This document shows, in pieces, positions 1 to 4,579 of a stretch of DNA of 6,778 nucleotides. The stretch is from Bacillota bacterium. GTDB taxonomy: Bacteria; Bacillota_C; Negativicutes; JAEYSJ01. Location: NCBI GenBank assembly GCA_023434855.1, contig JAEYSJ010000249.1:1-6778 (forward strand). Reading direction: 5' to 3'. How positions within the stretch are numbered: position 1 is the stretch's first letter; each line of letters begins with the position of its first letter. A program made the translations under genes and the position numbers. The notes beneath the pieces were generated by a model, which was given only the letters and a program-made list of their open reading frames with translations, was not told the DNA's origin and did no database searches.

Positions 1-17
1 ATCTATAGCTGCAATAG

Positions 18-365
18 TTATAAGCCGAGTCTAGCCAAAATTGAGTTAATAAGAGCAGCTACCGCAATTAAAGTAGTGATTCCATATCTTATCCATTCTA
101 ATCTTTGAGATTTCTTTTTCTTACTAACTCCTTCGAGATAAATTTTACCTTTAGCAGTTATCTGAAACTTTCCATCCATCGGAAGATGTGTCGGTTGCTC
201 AGCTTTAGCTACTCTTAAATATTCATTTTTCCACAAAAAGACTAATCTGGTCAGAATATCGTCATCAGAAAAATGCGTTAATACCTTAAGTTGGCTAAGA
301 ATAAGAGTTCCGCCTTCATCTTCTAGGCATCGGAGCAATTGTATACATTTTTCGTCTAAATCCAT
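18..365 (-). CDS. Winged-helix-like protein with C-terminal membrane anchor (hypothetical)
   Basis: A leftward gene of 115 aa. I chose the ATG at 365 because AAGGG (380-376) sits 10 nt upstream; the reading frame stays open back to 605, but that part is the opposite strand of the 435-599 gene. Residues 1-75 look like a small winged-helix domain: predicted helices in IQLLRCLEDEGG and ILTRLVFLWKNEYL, then a wing-like stretch ending in FQITAKGKIYLEG, the ITxKGxxYLE pattern seen at the end of many winged-helix domains. A lysine-rich stretch (KKKK, 82-85) leads to one hydrophobic helix at about 92-113 and only a few residues after it, so the protein is probably tail-anchored with the DNA-binding-like domain in the cytoplasm. 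A sigma-H-like element lies at 392-420. No specific family was recognised; the wHTH assignment is inference. Confidence 0.75.
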   Translation of the reverse strand: MDLDEKCIQLLRCLEDEGGTLILSQLKVLTHFSDDDILTRLVFLWKNEYLRVAKAEQPTHLPMDGKFQITAKGKIYLEGVSKKKKSQRLEWIRYGITTLIAVAALINSILARLGL

Positions 366-391
366 TATTTCACATCCCTTTTGTAATGAAA

Positions 392-420
392 ATTCAACAA
401 ATACCATAAAACCCCTACAA
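392..420 (-). promoter_or_regulatory. Sigma-H-like promoter for the leftward membrane-anchored gene
   Basis: Read leftward, GTAGGGGTT is followed by an 11-nt spacer and then GTTGAATTT. This matches the Bacillus subtilis sigma-H pattern as I recall it (RnAGGAwWW, 11-12 nt, RnnGAATww), except for AGGG in place of AGGA. Expected transcription start is near 385, a few bases before the AAGGG ribosome site, giving a leader of about 20 nt. The element at 1268-1296 matches it at 23 of 29 positions without gaps. Confidence 0.5.
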
Positions 421-434
421 GTGAGGTGAAGCGA

Positions 435-599
435 GTGAAAAAAACTAATGAAATGCGCGTTCAGTCTATTGAGTTGGTAAAAATGATTACTCTTGTTCGA
501 GAAGTAATCAAGGTATTTGATAGCAATAAAAAAATCCGAGTAGTGCTGGAACACAACCCGGACTCTAAGAGCACTATTGAAATTTTTAAAGAGACTTAA
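435..599 (+). CDS. Small hypothetical protein, 54 aa
   Basis: The gene starts at a GTG (435) with GAGGTG at 423-428 placed 6 nt upstream, and ends at TAA 597-599. The product begins MKKTNEMRVQSIELVKMITL and ends STIEIFKET. It is charged and soluble, with no signal or membrane segment; a helix (about 9-28) followed by short strands (KKIRVVLEH, STIEIFK) is the likely fold. I do not recognise a family. It lies divergent from the leftward gene at 18-365, and its ribosome site begins two bases past the leftward promoter element, so the two transcription units share a 69-bp control region. The next gene starts 27 bp downstream in the same direction, suggesting a two-gene unit. No convincing rightward promoter was seen; TTGTAA at 381-386 with CATAAA at 405-410 (18-nt spacer) is a weak candidate. 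Confidence 0.6.
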   Translation: MKKTNEMRVQSIELVKMITLVREVIKVFDSNKKIRVVLEHNPDSKSTIEIFKET

Positions 600-626
600 T
601 TGCATTGCGGTCGAGAGGAGAAGTAA

Positions 627-818
627 ATGGTAGAGAAAGTCACAATCATTATTGCGATCTTATCAATTATTTATCTAGGGATAAGAGCTTTTATGGGGAG
701 CTTATCAGCACATGCATTGATTTATTATATGCTTGAAAAAAAATACACTCCCCCGACTCCGAAAGAAATGGAAGAGTGCCAAAAAGAGATTGCGTTTCGC
801 TGGTTTAATTTGAAGTAA
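627..818 (+). CDS. Small single-pass membrane protein, 63 aa (hypothetical)
   Basis: ATG at 627 with AGGAG at 616-620, spacing 6 nt. Residues 4-21 (KVTIIIAILSIIYLGIRA) form one hydrophobic helix, and a second mildly hydrophobic stretch (about 23-36, MGSLSAHALIYYML) follows. The C-terminal half is polar and holds YTPPTPKEMEECQKEIAFRW, a layout common in small phage and prophage membrane proteins of Bacillota in which a short membrane segment precedes a 'YTPPT' linker and an amphipathic helix. No function is known to me. Its last 14 bp overlap the 3' end of the leftward DUF2513 gene, so the two genes converge with no room for a conventional terminator between them. It is probably co-transcribed with the 54-aa gene upstream. 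Confidence 0.7.
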   Translation: MVEKVTIIIAILSIIYLGIRAFMGSLSAHALIYYMLEKKYTPPTPKEMEECQKEIAFRWFNLK

Positions 819-1245
819 GATACATTTTTATCATTTCCGACGTAACAGATTCAGAAATGTTTCTAAAAGCGGGAAGTGATTCAATGCCTAGTTTTTTTGC
901 AATTTCTTTAGTTTTTTCAAATACAGTTTTATGCCGAATGTTTTCCAAAAGTTGATGACCTTTTGGCGTGAGGTCATTAATAGTTAAGAGGGTTCCACCA
1001 ATTGAATTGTCGGGAGATTCAATTAAAGTATCTTTAATGCAGTAGGCTAGATGGTACATCAATTCTGGGGATGAGTATTTTTTCAATAGTTCATCCTGGT
1101 AGTCCTGTGCTTCTGGCACATCTCCTAAAAAATCACGAAGTTCTTTAGTGGTTTCGACATCGACAAAAGATGCAAATCGATTATGCCCAGTATGTTCCTC
1201 TACACAAAGTAAAATATCGCGAATACAATCTGGGTTTAAACGCAT
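805..1245 (-). CDS. DUF2513 domain protein
   Basis: A leftward gene of 146 aa. The start is the ATG at 1245: AGGAGG occupies 1259-1254 with 8 nt of spacing, while an in-frame GTG at 1254 overlaps that ribosome site and is unlikely to be used. The sequence fits DUF2513 closely: the opening MRLNPDCIRDILLCVEE, a central PELMYHLAYCIKDTLIE, then LTINDLTPKGHQLLENIR (about 87-104) and a C-terminal helix rich in KKLGIESLPAF. DUF2513 proteins are common on prophages and mobile elements of Bacillota; their function is not established, although the YH..Y..LxxxGLI...I..LTxxGHEFLxxIR layout resembles a winged-helix domain. It is transcribed against the surrounding genes from its own sigma-H-like promoter (1268-1296) and overlaps the 627-818 gene tail to tail. 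Confidence 0.88.
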   Translation of the reverse strand: MRLNPDCIRDILLCVEEHTGHNRFASFVDVETTKELRDFLGDVPEAQDYQDELLKKYSSPELMYHLAYCIKDTLIESPDNSIGGTLLTINDLTPKGHQLLENIRHKTVFEKTKEIAKKLGIESLPAFRNISESVTSEMIKMYLTSN

Positions 1246-1267
1246 TAATGTCACCTCCTAAAAGGAC

Positions 1268-1296
1268 ATTCGACAGATACCAAAATATTCCTACAA
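1268..1296 (-). promoter_or_regulatory. Sigma-H-like promoter for the DUF2513 gene
   Basis: Read leftward, GTAGGAATA, then 11 nt, then GTCGAATGT. This fits the sigma-H -35 (RnAGGAwWW) and -10 (RnnGAATww) patterns at the preferred spacing, with one weak position after GAAT. Expected start is near 1262, directly before the AGGAGG ribosome site, so the leader would be under 20 nt. A second TTGTAGG copy sits at 1304-1298, 8 bp upstream of the one inside the element. Confidence 0.6.
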
Positions 1297-1324
1297 ACCT
1301 ACAAGAGAGAAGGAGGGGAGAGGC

Positions 1325-1582
1325 TTGCCGCGACTAACAAAATCAGCCTTTGCAGAAAAGGAAGGAATATCAGTGGCAGTGCTGGATACCTGGATTTACC
1401 GCCACGGCTTACCCGTTTATCAAATCGGCCGGCGCGTGTATATAGATGAAACCGATTATGAAATTTGGTTTGCAAGTCATCGCAAGGTAGTAAATGAAAA
1501 ACCAATAAGGCAGCAGGAGATAGCGATACCGTTAAAATTGCGTAAATCCAGCATTGCGAATAAGATGCGTAAGATTTATTAA
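1325..1582 (+). CDS. Excisionase/MerR-like helix-turn-helix protein
   Basis: An 85-aa protein starting at TTG 1325, placed by GGAGG at 1312-1316 with 8 nt of spacing. Residues 4-27 (LTKSAFAEKEGISVAVLDTWIYRH) form a helix-turn-helix, followed by GLPVYQIGRRVYIDETDYEIWF (about 28-49), the short wing and trailing helix typical of the excisionase / helix-turn-helix domain 17 type, where GxxVxxYRIGRRxxFxxxDLxxWL is the usual form. The tail is basic and probably disordered. Such proteins bind DNA and serve as excision directionality factors or as small phage regulators. It heads the rightward run of early genes, so a regulatory role is at least as likely as excision; no integrase or attachment site is visible here. 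It lies divergent from the DUF2513 gene, sharing a 79-bp control region. Confidence 0.78.
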   Translation: MPRLTKSAFAEKEGISVAVLDTWIYRHGLPVYQIGRRVYIDETDYEIWFASHRKVVNEKPIRQQEIAIPLKLRKSSIANKMRKIY

Positions 1583-1604
1583 TCAATGAATGTGAGGTGA
1601 AAGT

Positions 1605-1778
1605 ATGGTAGGTCAATCAAGCCTATGTCGCACGTGTAAGTTGTATGGTATTGGTTGTTTTTCTTGCGAAAATGGATCTGATTATCTTCCATTAATTATT
1701 TGCCCAAGATGCCAAAATGCTGAAATTATTCCAACAGACAACTATTGCAAGATTTGTGGCGTTAAGTTGAAACAATAG
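1605..1778 (+). CDS. Small zinc-ribbon protein with four CxxC motifs, 57 aa
   Basis: ATG at 1605 with GAGGTG at 1594-1599, spacing 5 nt; the gene ends at TAG 1776-1778, and 22 nt separate it from the HTH gene. Four CxxC knuckles are visible: CRTC (8-11), CFSC (18-21), CPRC (33-36) and CKIC (48-51), the last in the classic form YCKICGVKL at the very C-terminus. They probably form two zinc sites, with the second pair giving a zinc ribbon (ICPRCQNAEIIPTDNYCKICG). Small zinc ribbons of this size in phage early operons are usually of unknown function and may act as protein or nucleic-acid adaptors. The frame stays open after the TAG to 1847, but the protein already ends where zinc ribbons normally end. 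Confidence 0.7.
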   Translation: MVGQSSLCRTCKLYGIGCFSCENGSDYLPLIICPRCQNAEIIPTDNYCKICGVKLKQ

Positions 1779-1790
1779 GTGTTTCAACAA

Positions 1791-1847
1791 ATGAAGCGAG
1801 GTAACCCAATGAAAGACTTTGAAATCGAACCTCGCAATATAAACTAA
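1791..1847 (+). CDS. Possible leader-like peptide, 12-18 aa
   Basis: A tiny reading frame with two in-frame ATGs (1791 and 1809) ending at TAA 1845-1847. The second start has GAGGT at 1798-1802, 6 nt upstream, and would give MKDFEIEPRNIN; the first would add six residues and has no clear ribosome site. Its stop is directly followed by the strong ribosome site (AAGGAGGTG, 1847-1855) of the next gene, so translation here could feed ribosomes into that gene. It is in frame with the zinc-ribbon gene upstream across that gene's TAG. Nothing in the peptide itself suggests a function, and it may not be a real gene. Confidence 0.28.
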   Translation: MKRGNPMKDFEIEPRNIN

Positions 1848-1861
1848 AGGAGGTGAAAACC

Positions 1862-2002
1862 ATGATAAGAGTACTTTCAGTAAACGGCAAATGGACTAAT
1901 CTTGAGCGCATAAGGCAGAGACGGATCAATCGATACCGGCTGAAATACATAGTCGGTATGACAGTATTCGCAGCCTGCCTGGCGTGGTTGATCAATTCAT
2001 GA
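1862..2002 (+). CDS. Small membrane peptide, 46 aa (hypothetical)
   Basis: ATG at 1862 preceded by a near-perfect ribosome site (AAGGAGGTG, 1847-1855) at 6 nt. The product starts MIRVLSVNGKWTNLERI, has a strongly basic middle (RIRQRRINRYRLK, about 16-28) and ends with one hydrophobic helix (about 29-45, KYIVGMTVFAACLAWLI). The positive-inside rule places the basic part in the cytoplasm, making it a tail-anchored or single-pass peptide. The family is not recognised. Its TGA overlaps the ATG of the next gene as ATGA, which points to coupled translation. The quality of the ribosome site is the main reason to believe it is expressed. Confidence 0.6.
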   Translation: MIRVLSVNGKWTNLERIRQRRINRYRLKYIVGMTVFAACLAWLINS

Positions 2003-2115
2003 TCTGGGGATTGCGTTTTAATTACATGGCCCTGTATTTGACCATAGTCAACAATCAGACTATTGATAAGTCACTGATCGAATTTGGTGTACGAGCTAAA
2101 GGACAAAAAAAATAA
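1999..2115 (+). CDS. Small hypothetical protein, 38 aa, coupled by ATGA overlap
   Basis: ATG at 1999 overlaps the stop of the preceding membrane peptide gene (ATGA), so it would be translated by re-initiation rather than from its own ribosome site, of which none is obvious. The product begins MIWGLRFNYMALYLTIVNN and ends in a lysine-rich tail (AKGQKK). No domain or membrane segment of full length is visible. The end of the gene, in an A-rich run at 2105-2116, coincides with the U-run of a terminator that reads on the other strand. No family was recognised. The overlap and continuous frame support it, but a gene this short could be chance. Confidence 0.42.
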   Translation: MIWGLRFNYMALYLTIVNNQTIDKSLIEFGVRAKGQKK

Positions 2116-2135
2116 AGCCTCCCATTGAGAGAGGC
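2105..2135 (-). terminator. Rho-independent terminator on the leftward strand, inside a rightward operon
   Basis: Read leftward, positions 2135-2117 fold into a 7-bp stem (GCCTCTC with GGGAGGC, one G-U pair) around a 5-nt loop TCAAT, followed immediately by TTTATTTTTTTT (2116-2105). On the rightward strand the bases after the hairpin are CTACACAAAAAC, so it would not terminate the operon. It stands about 20 nt downstream of the leftward promoter-like site at 2159-2187. Confidence 0.6.
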
Positions 2136-2158
2136 CTACACAAAAACACGTTACCTAA

Positions 2159-2187
2159 ATTATAACAGAGGGAGCTGGAAAAGTGAA
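2159..2187 (-). promoter_or_regulatory. Leftward extended -10 promoter, antisense to the operon
   Basis: Read leftward, TTCACT (2187-2182), a 17-nt spacer, then TATAAT (2164-2159) preceded by TG in the extended -10 form TGTTATAAT. TTCACT matches four of six bases of TTGACA. The expected start is near 2152, so with the terminator at 2135-2105 the transcript would be about 45-50 nt. It overlaps the ribosome site and start of the 2183-2299 gene. Confidence 0.5.
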
Positions 2188-2299
2188 CAAGATGAATTAT
2201 GTTGCCGCTATTGTTGCGGATTTACTTCTTAGCTTTTTTGAACCAGGTGAAGCCCTTATGGTATTGAGCATTACGAAGGCCCAACTGAAAAAGCAATGA
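2183..2299 (+). CDS. Small hypothetical protein, 38 aa
   Basis: Starts at GTG 2183 with GGAG at 2171-2174 (part of GAGGGAG), 8 nt upstream; ends at TGA 2297-2299. The product is MNKMNYVAAIVADLLLSF followed by FEPGEALMVLSITKAQLKKQ: a mildly hydrophobic helix (about 6-19), a turn at EPGEA and a second short helix. It may associate with a membrane or a partner but shows no motif I recognise. The stop overlaps the ATG of the following gene (ATGA), supporting coupled expression. The alternative ATG at codon 4 would leave about 17 nt from the ribosome site, so the GTG is preferred. Confidence 0.5.
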   Translation: MNKMNYVAAIVADLLLSFFEPGEALMVLSITKAQLKKQ

Positions 2300-2439
2300 G
2301 GCGCTGCCACCGTTGTCGTACACTTCGCCCCTGGTGGGAGTTGATAATTGCTTACACGGCGAGGCATCCGGGCGGGATAAGGGTATGCAAGGACGATCGT
2401 GATTGCATACCGAGGAGAAAACGTAGAAGGAAAAAATAG
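2296..2439 (+). CDS. Very basic four-cysteine small protein, 47 aa (possible zinc-binding)
   Basis: ATG at 2296 overlaps the stop of the 38-aa gene upstream (ATGA); the gene ends at TAG 2437-2439. Cysteines 4, 7, 31 and 37 (CHRC near the start, then RVCKDDRDC) could bind one zinc ion, although the second knuckle is C-x5-C rather than C-x2-C, so coordination may be unusual or involve His5 or His24. Two tryptophans (13-14) start a hydrophobic middle, and the C-terminus PRRKRRRKK is a highly basic tail that would contact nucleic acid or acidic proteins. I do not recognise the family; a nucleic-acid-binding role is inference from composition. Its stop lies two bases before the ribosome site of the AbrB-like gene. 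Confidence 0.58.
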   Translation: MRRCHRCRTLRPWWELIIAYTARHPGGIRVCKDDRDCIPRRKRRRKK

Positions 2440-2452
2440 TGAGGTGTTCATG

Positions 2453-2701
2453 ATGAAATCAACAGGAATTATTCGGAGAATAGATGATCTTGGCCGTGTT
2501 GTAATACCGAAAGAGATTCGTCGCAGGATCGGAGCTGAAGACGGCGATCCGATGGAAATATCCATTAATGGTAATCAAGTTATTTTAGAAAAATACGAGG
2601 TTGGTTGCGTATTTTGCGGTGACCATGGAAGCGGGGTTATTGAATTTAAAGACAAATACGCTTGCCGGGATTGTTTGTCCCAGATAAATAATAAAGCGTA
2701 A
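2453..2701 (+). CDS. AbrB/SpoVT-family transition-state-type regulator with Cys4 tail
   Basis: An 82-aa protein. The start is the second of two adjacent ATGs (2453), 6 nt after GAGGTG (2441-2446); the first ATG (2450) would leave only 3 nt. Residues 1-47 are a clear AbrB/SpoVT swapped-hairpin DNA-binding domain: KSTGIIRRIDDLGRVVIPKE, then IRRRIGAEDGDPMEISINGNQVILEKY. Instead of the usual AbrB C-terminal dimer domain it ends in CVFCGDHGSGVIEFKDKYACRDC, with cysteines 52, 55, 71 and 74 in C-x2-C-x15-C-x2-C, a probable zinc knuckle. AbrB proteins bind AT-rich promoter DNA as dimers or tetramers and mostly repress; this phage copy probably regulates early genes or host promoters. In B. subtilis, AbrB represses the sigma-H gene, which is of note given the sigma-H-like sites here. 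Confidence 0.92.
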   Translation: MKSTGIIRRIDDLGRVVIPKEIRRRIGAEDGDPMEISINGNQVILEKYEVGCVFCGDHGSGVIEFKDKYACRDCLSQINNKA

Positions 2702-2781
2702 TTTTTTTAACCTGCCTCACTGGCAAACTATCCCATTCTATGTTATGCAGTAAAAATTTATTTATGCATGAAGGAGAAAAA
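2702..2781. other. 80-bp gap before the DUF1351 gene; possible promoter region
   Basis: AT-rich spacer with a T-run right after the AbrB stop (2702-2708) and no hairpin before it, so it is not a standard terminator. A short inverted repeat GCC-N5-GGC lies at 2714-2724. The ribosome site AAGGAG (2771-2776) of the next gene closes the gap. I found no convincing -35/-10 pair; TTTAAC (2706-2711), 17 nt, TATCCC (2729-2734) is a weak candidate. Confidence 0.3.
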
Positions 2782-3915
2782 ATGGATAAAAACCTTACTG
2801 AAACCGTTACTAAAATGGCTAAAAGCGCAGCGAAAGCCGGTCTGGCTGTACCGGAAATTGCCGATATCGTTACAACTGAAGTCGAAACCGTGATTGAATC
2901 AGCACCGGCCGTAATCGAGCTGGAACCTAAGACATTGAGCCTGGTCCAGGAGTTTAACTGGAATTTTGCCGATATTAAGGCGGCTCTTTCCAGCAGACTT
3001 GAAAGCTATGTCGGTTTAGTGGTTACTGATGAAAATCTCAAAGACATGGAAAAATCGCAGAAGTCAATTGCTTCGCTGCGTACTCTGATTGGTAAGTACA
3101 AACTGCAGGTTAAAAAAGATTTAGAGAAACCGTATCTGCAGTTTGAAGTTCAAATTAAAGAACTTTTGAACCTGGTTGAATCGGTTGAGAAGCCGATCAA
3201 GGAGCAGCTGGAGGTCTACGAGAATAAGCGCCGGGATCAAAAATCCATTATGGTCCAGGAAATCATTAACGAGGTATCACAGCAGTTAGGTTTGGAAGAG
3301 AAGTATTCCAGTCAAATCGCCATTGCAGATAAGCATCTAAACCGTACTACAACTAAAAAAGAAATCACCGAAGATATCCAAATGAGAGCTGCCTGGTTTT
3401 TGGACATTCAGAATCAGGAAAGACAAGCTGCCTTATTTAAAGAGCAGAAAGCCGAAATGGCAAAATTGTTGTGTCAATCTCTCAGTGCTGGCCTGGCTAC
3501 ACCGGTAACCTATGAGGAAATTCAGTCTCGTATTGAGGCGCTGAATGATATTCTGCAGGTAAAATCGTGCATTGAAAACGAGGTTGCCCGGCGTAAAGAG
3601 CGGGAAGAACGGGCTGCACAGCAAGCAATTGAACGGGCAGAGCGGGAACGGTTATCAGCTTCATTTATGCCAGATCCACCATTACCTCCAGTAATACCAC
3701 CTATACCGCCAAAACCACAGGCTACAACGCCGCCATTGCCTCAGGAATATCAGAAATTCCCCTTATGGAATGTACTTTTAAGACTACCGGCCATTGACGT
3801 TCCTCAGGCAATTGGCTTTAAAGAATACTTGGCTGCAAATAACATCAGGTATGAAATTGTTAGCCAGGAAAGGAGCGTGGATAATGAGCAACCAGATATC
3901 TATTTTGGCTCCTAA
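2782..3915 (+). CDS. DUF1351 family phage protein, 377 aa
   Basis: ATG at 2782 follows AAGGAG (2771-2776) by 5 nt; upstream in-frame codons back to 2740 lack a ribosome site. The core (about 55-290) fits DUF1351: NWNFADIKAALSSRLESYVG, then VTDENLKDMEKSQKSIASLR and KYKLQVKKDLEKPYLQFE, a long charged helical and coiled-coil region that runs to ARRKEREERAAQQAIERAER. A proline-rich linker follows (about 297-320, many PP pairs) and then a small C-terminal domain (325-377, FPLWNVLLRLPAIDVPQ, FKEYLAANNIRYEIV) like the alpha/beta module that ends many family members. Function is unestablished; the gene is regularly next to phage recombination genes (RecT or ERF type), suggesting an accessory role in single-strand annealing. 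It overlaps the ERF gene by 32 bp. Confidence 0.88.
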   Translation: MDKNLTETVTKMAKSAAKAGLAVPEIADIVTTEVETVIESAPAVIELEPKTLSLVQEFNWNFADIKAALSSRLESYVGLVVTDENLKDMEKSQKSIASLRTLIGKYKLQVKKDLEKPYLQFEVQIKELLNLVESVEKPIKEQLEVYENKRRDQKSIMVQEIINEVSQQLGLEEKYSSQIAIADKHLNRTTTKKEITEDIQMRAAWFLDIQNQERQAALFKEQKAEMAKLLCQSLSAGLATPVTYEEIQSRIEALNDILQVKSCIENEVARRKEREERAAQQAIERAERERLSASFMPDPPLPPVIPPIPPKPQATTPPLPQEYQKFPLWNVLLRLPAIDVPQAIGFKEYLAANNIRYEIVSQERSVDNEQPDIYFGS

Positions 3916-4579
3916 TAAACAACTCTTGTCGAAAATTCACCAAATGATGTCTAAAGTTACTTATATCCAAAAAGACTCCGAAAACAAGGAACAAAAGTAC
4001 AAGTATCTTAGTTATGAAGCTGTTTCAGAAAAAATACAGGCTGCGCTAATCGACCTAAAACTTGTTGCTGTTCCGGAGTTTGAAAGTGTTTCAGAAAAGG
4101 AATATAACACAGCTAAAGGCGCTCTTTGGAAATACGTCAAAACAAAGCTGACTTTAAAAATTTATGATGTAGAAACCGGTGAATCTTGTGTGGCCATAGG
4201 TGAGGGCAGCGGCGTTGATCCTGGTGACAAAGCAGTTGCAAAAGCGCAAACCATGGCGCAGAAGAACCTATGGACAAAGCTGCTCAATATTCCGATCGGT
4301 GATGATCCGGAAGCGGATCCGCAAACGGACAAGCAGCAGTTCATGGCGCAGCCTCAACAACCATATTATGCGCTCCCAGTATATGGATTCCCTTATTATG
4401 AGGCAGAGATTGTAGCAAGCATGTCTGCAGTATGGGGACATTTACAAGGATTTGAAATTCCGAACTACATTCAGCAACGCTTCCAGCGGCCGCCGAACTT
4501 ACTGAGCGGAGATGAATGTTTTGCTTTGAAAAATGAATTTGCGTCATATGCACAACAAAAATCAGGAGGTCAATTTTAA
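3884..4579 (+). CDS. ERF-family single-strand DNA annealing protein, 231 aa
   Basis: The start is ATG 3884, 8 nt after AGGAG (3871-3875), inside the end of the DUF1351 gene; earlier in-frame starts would lengthen that overlap and have no ribosome site. The ERF core covers residues about 12-142: IHQMMSKVTYIQKD, KYKYLSYEAVSEKIQAALID, a strand region ending in LTLKIYDVETGES, then the family signature GEGSGVDPGDKAVAKAQTMA (107-126) and KNLWTKLLNIPIGDDPEAD. Proteins of this group, like P22 Erf, form rings that bind single-stranded DNA and pair complementary strands during phage recombination. A glutamine- and tyrosine-rich linker (about 150-173) leads to a C-terminal helical region (175-225) of unknown role. 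Its TAA overlaps the ssb ATG by one base (TAATG), so the two are probably coupled and work together on the same DNA. Confidence 0.93.
   Translation: MSNQISILAPNKQLLSKIHQMMSKVTYIQKDSENKEQKYKYLSYEAVSEKIQAALIDLKLVAVPEFESVSEKEYNTAKGALWKYVKTKLTLKIYDVETGESCVAIGEGSGVDPGDKAVAKAQTMAQKNLWTKLLNIPIGDDPEADPQTDKQQFMAQPQQPYYALPVYGFPYYEAEIVASMSAVWGHLQGFEIPNYIQQRFQRPPNLLSGDECFALKNEFASYAQQKSGGQF

Noticed and set aside
366..605. Extension of the leftward 18-365 gene to 195 aa starting near 605
   Set aside because: The extension is antisense to the well-supported 54-aa gene, has no ribosome site at its start, and would run through the promoter-like element; the ATG at 365 has a good ribosome site.
1246..1254. 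GTG at 1254 as start of the DUF2513 gene
   Set aside because: It overlaps the AGGAGG ribosome site itself; the ATG at 1245 has correct spacing and matches the usual family N-terminus.
1299..1616. Leftward 105-aa reading frame over the HTH gene
   Set aside because: Opposite strand of a recognisable HTH protein; composition is low quality and no ribosome site was seen.
1776..1847. TAG at 1776-1778 as a read-through or disrupted codon joining the zinc-ribbon gene to the in-frame stretch up to 1847
   Set aside because: The protein already ends right after the last CxxC as zinc ribbons normally do, and the following stretch has its own possible ribosome site; no read-through signal is evident.
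2117..2135. Hairpin as a terminator for the rightward operon
   Set aside because: No U-run follows on the rightward strand; the run is on the leftward side only, so it is listed as a leftward terminator.
2399..2452. Longer AbrB start upstream of 2453
   Set aside because: The added residues lie inside the 47-aa Cys4 gene, do not match the AbrB family N-terminus and lack a ribosome site.
2197..2565. Leftward 122-aa reading frame over the AbrB gene
   Set aside because: Antisense to three supported small genes and AbrB; serine/proline/isoleucine-rich shadow composition.
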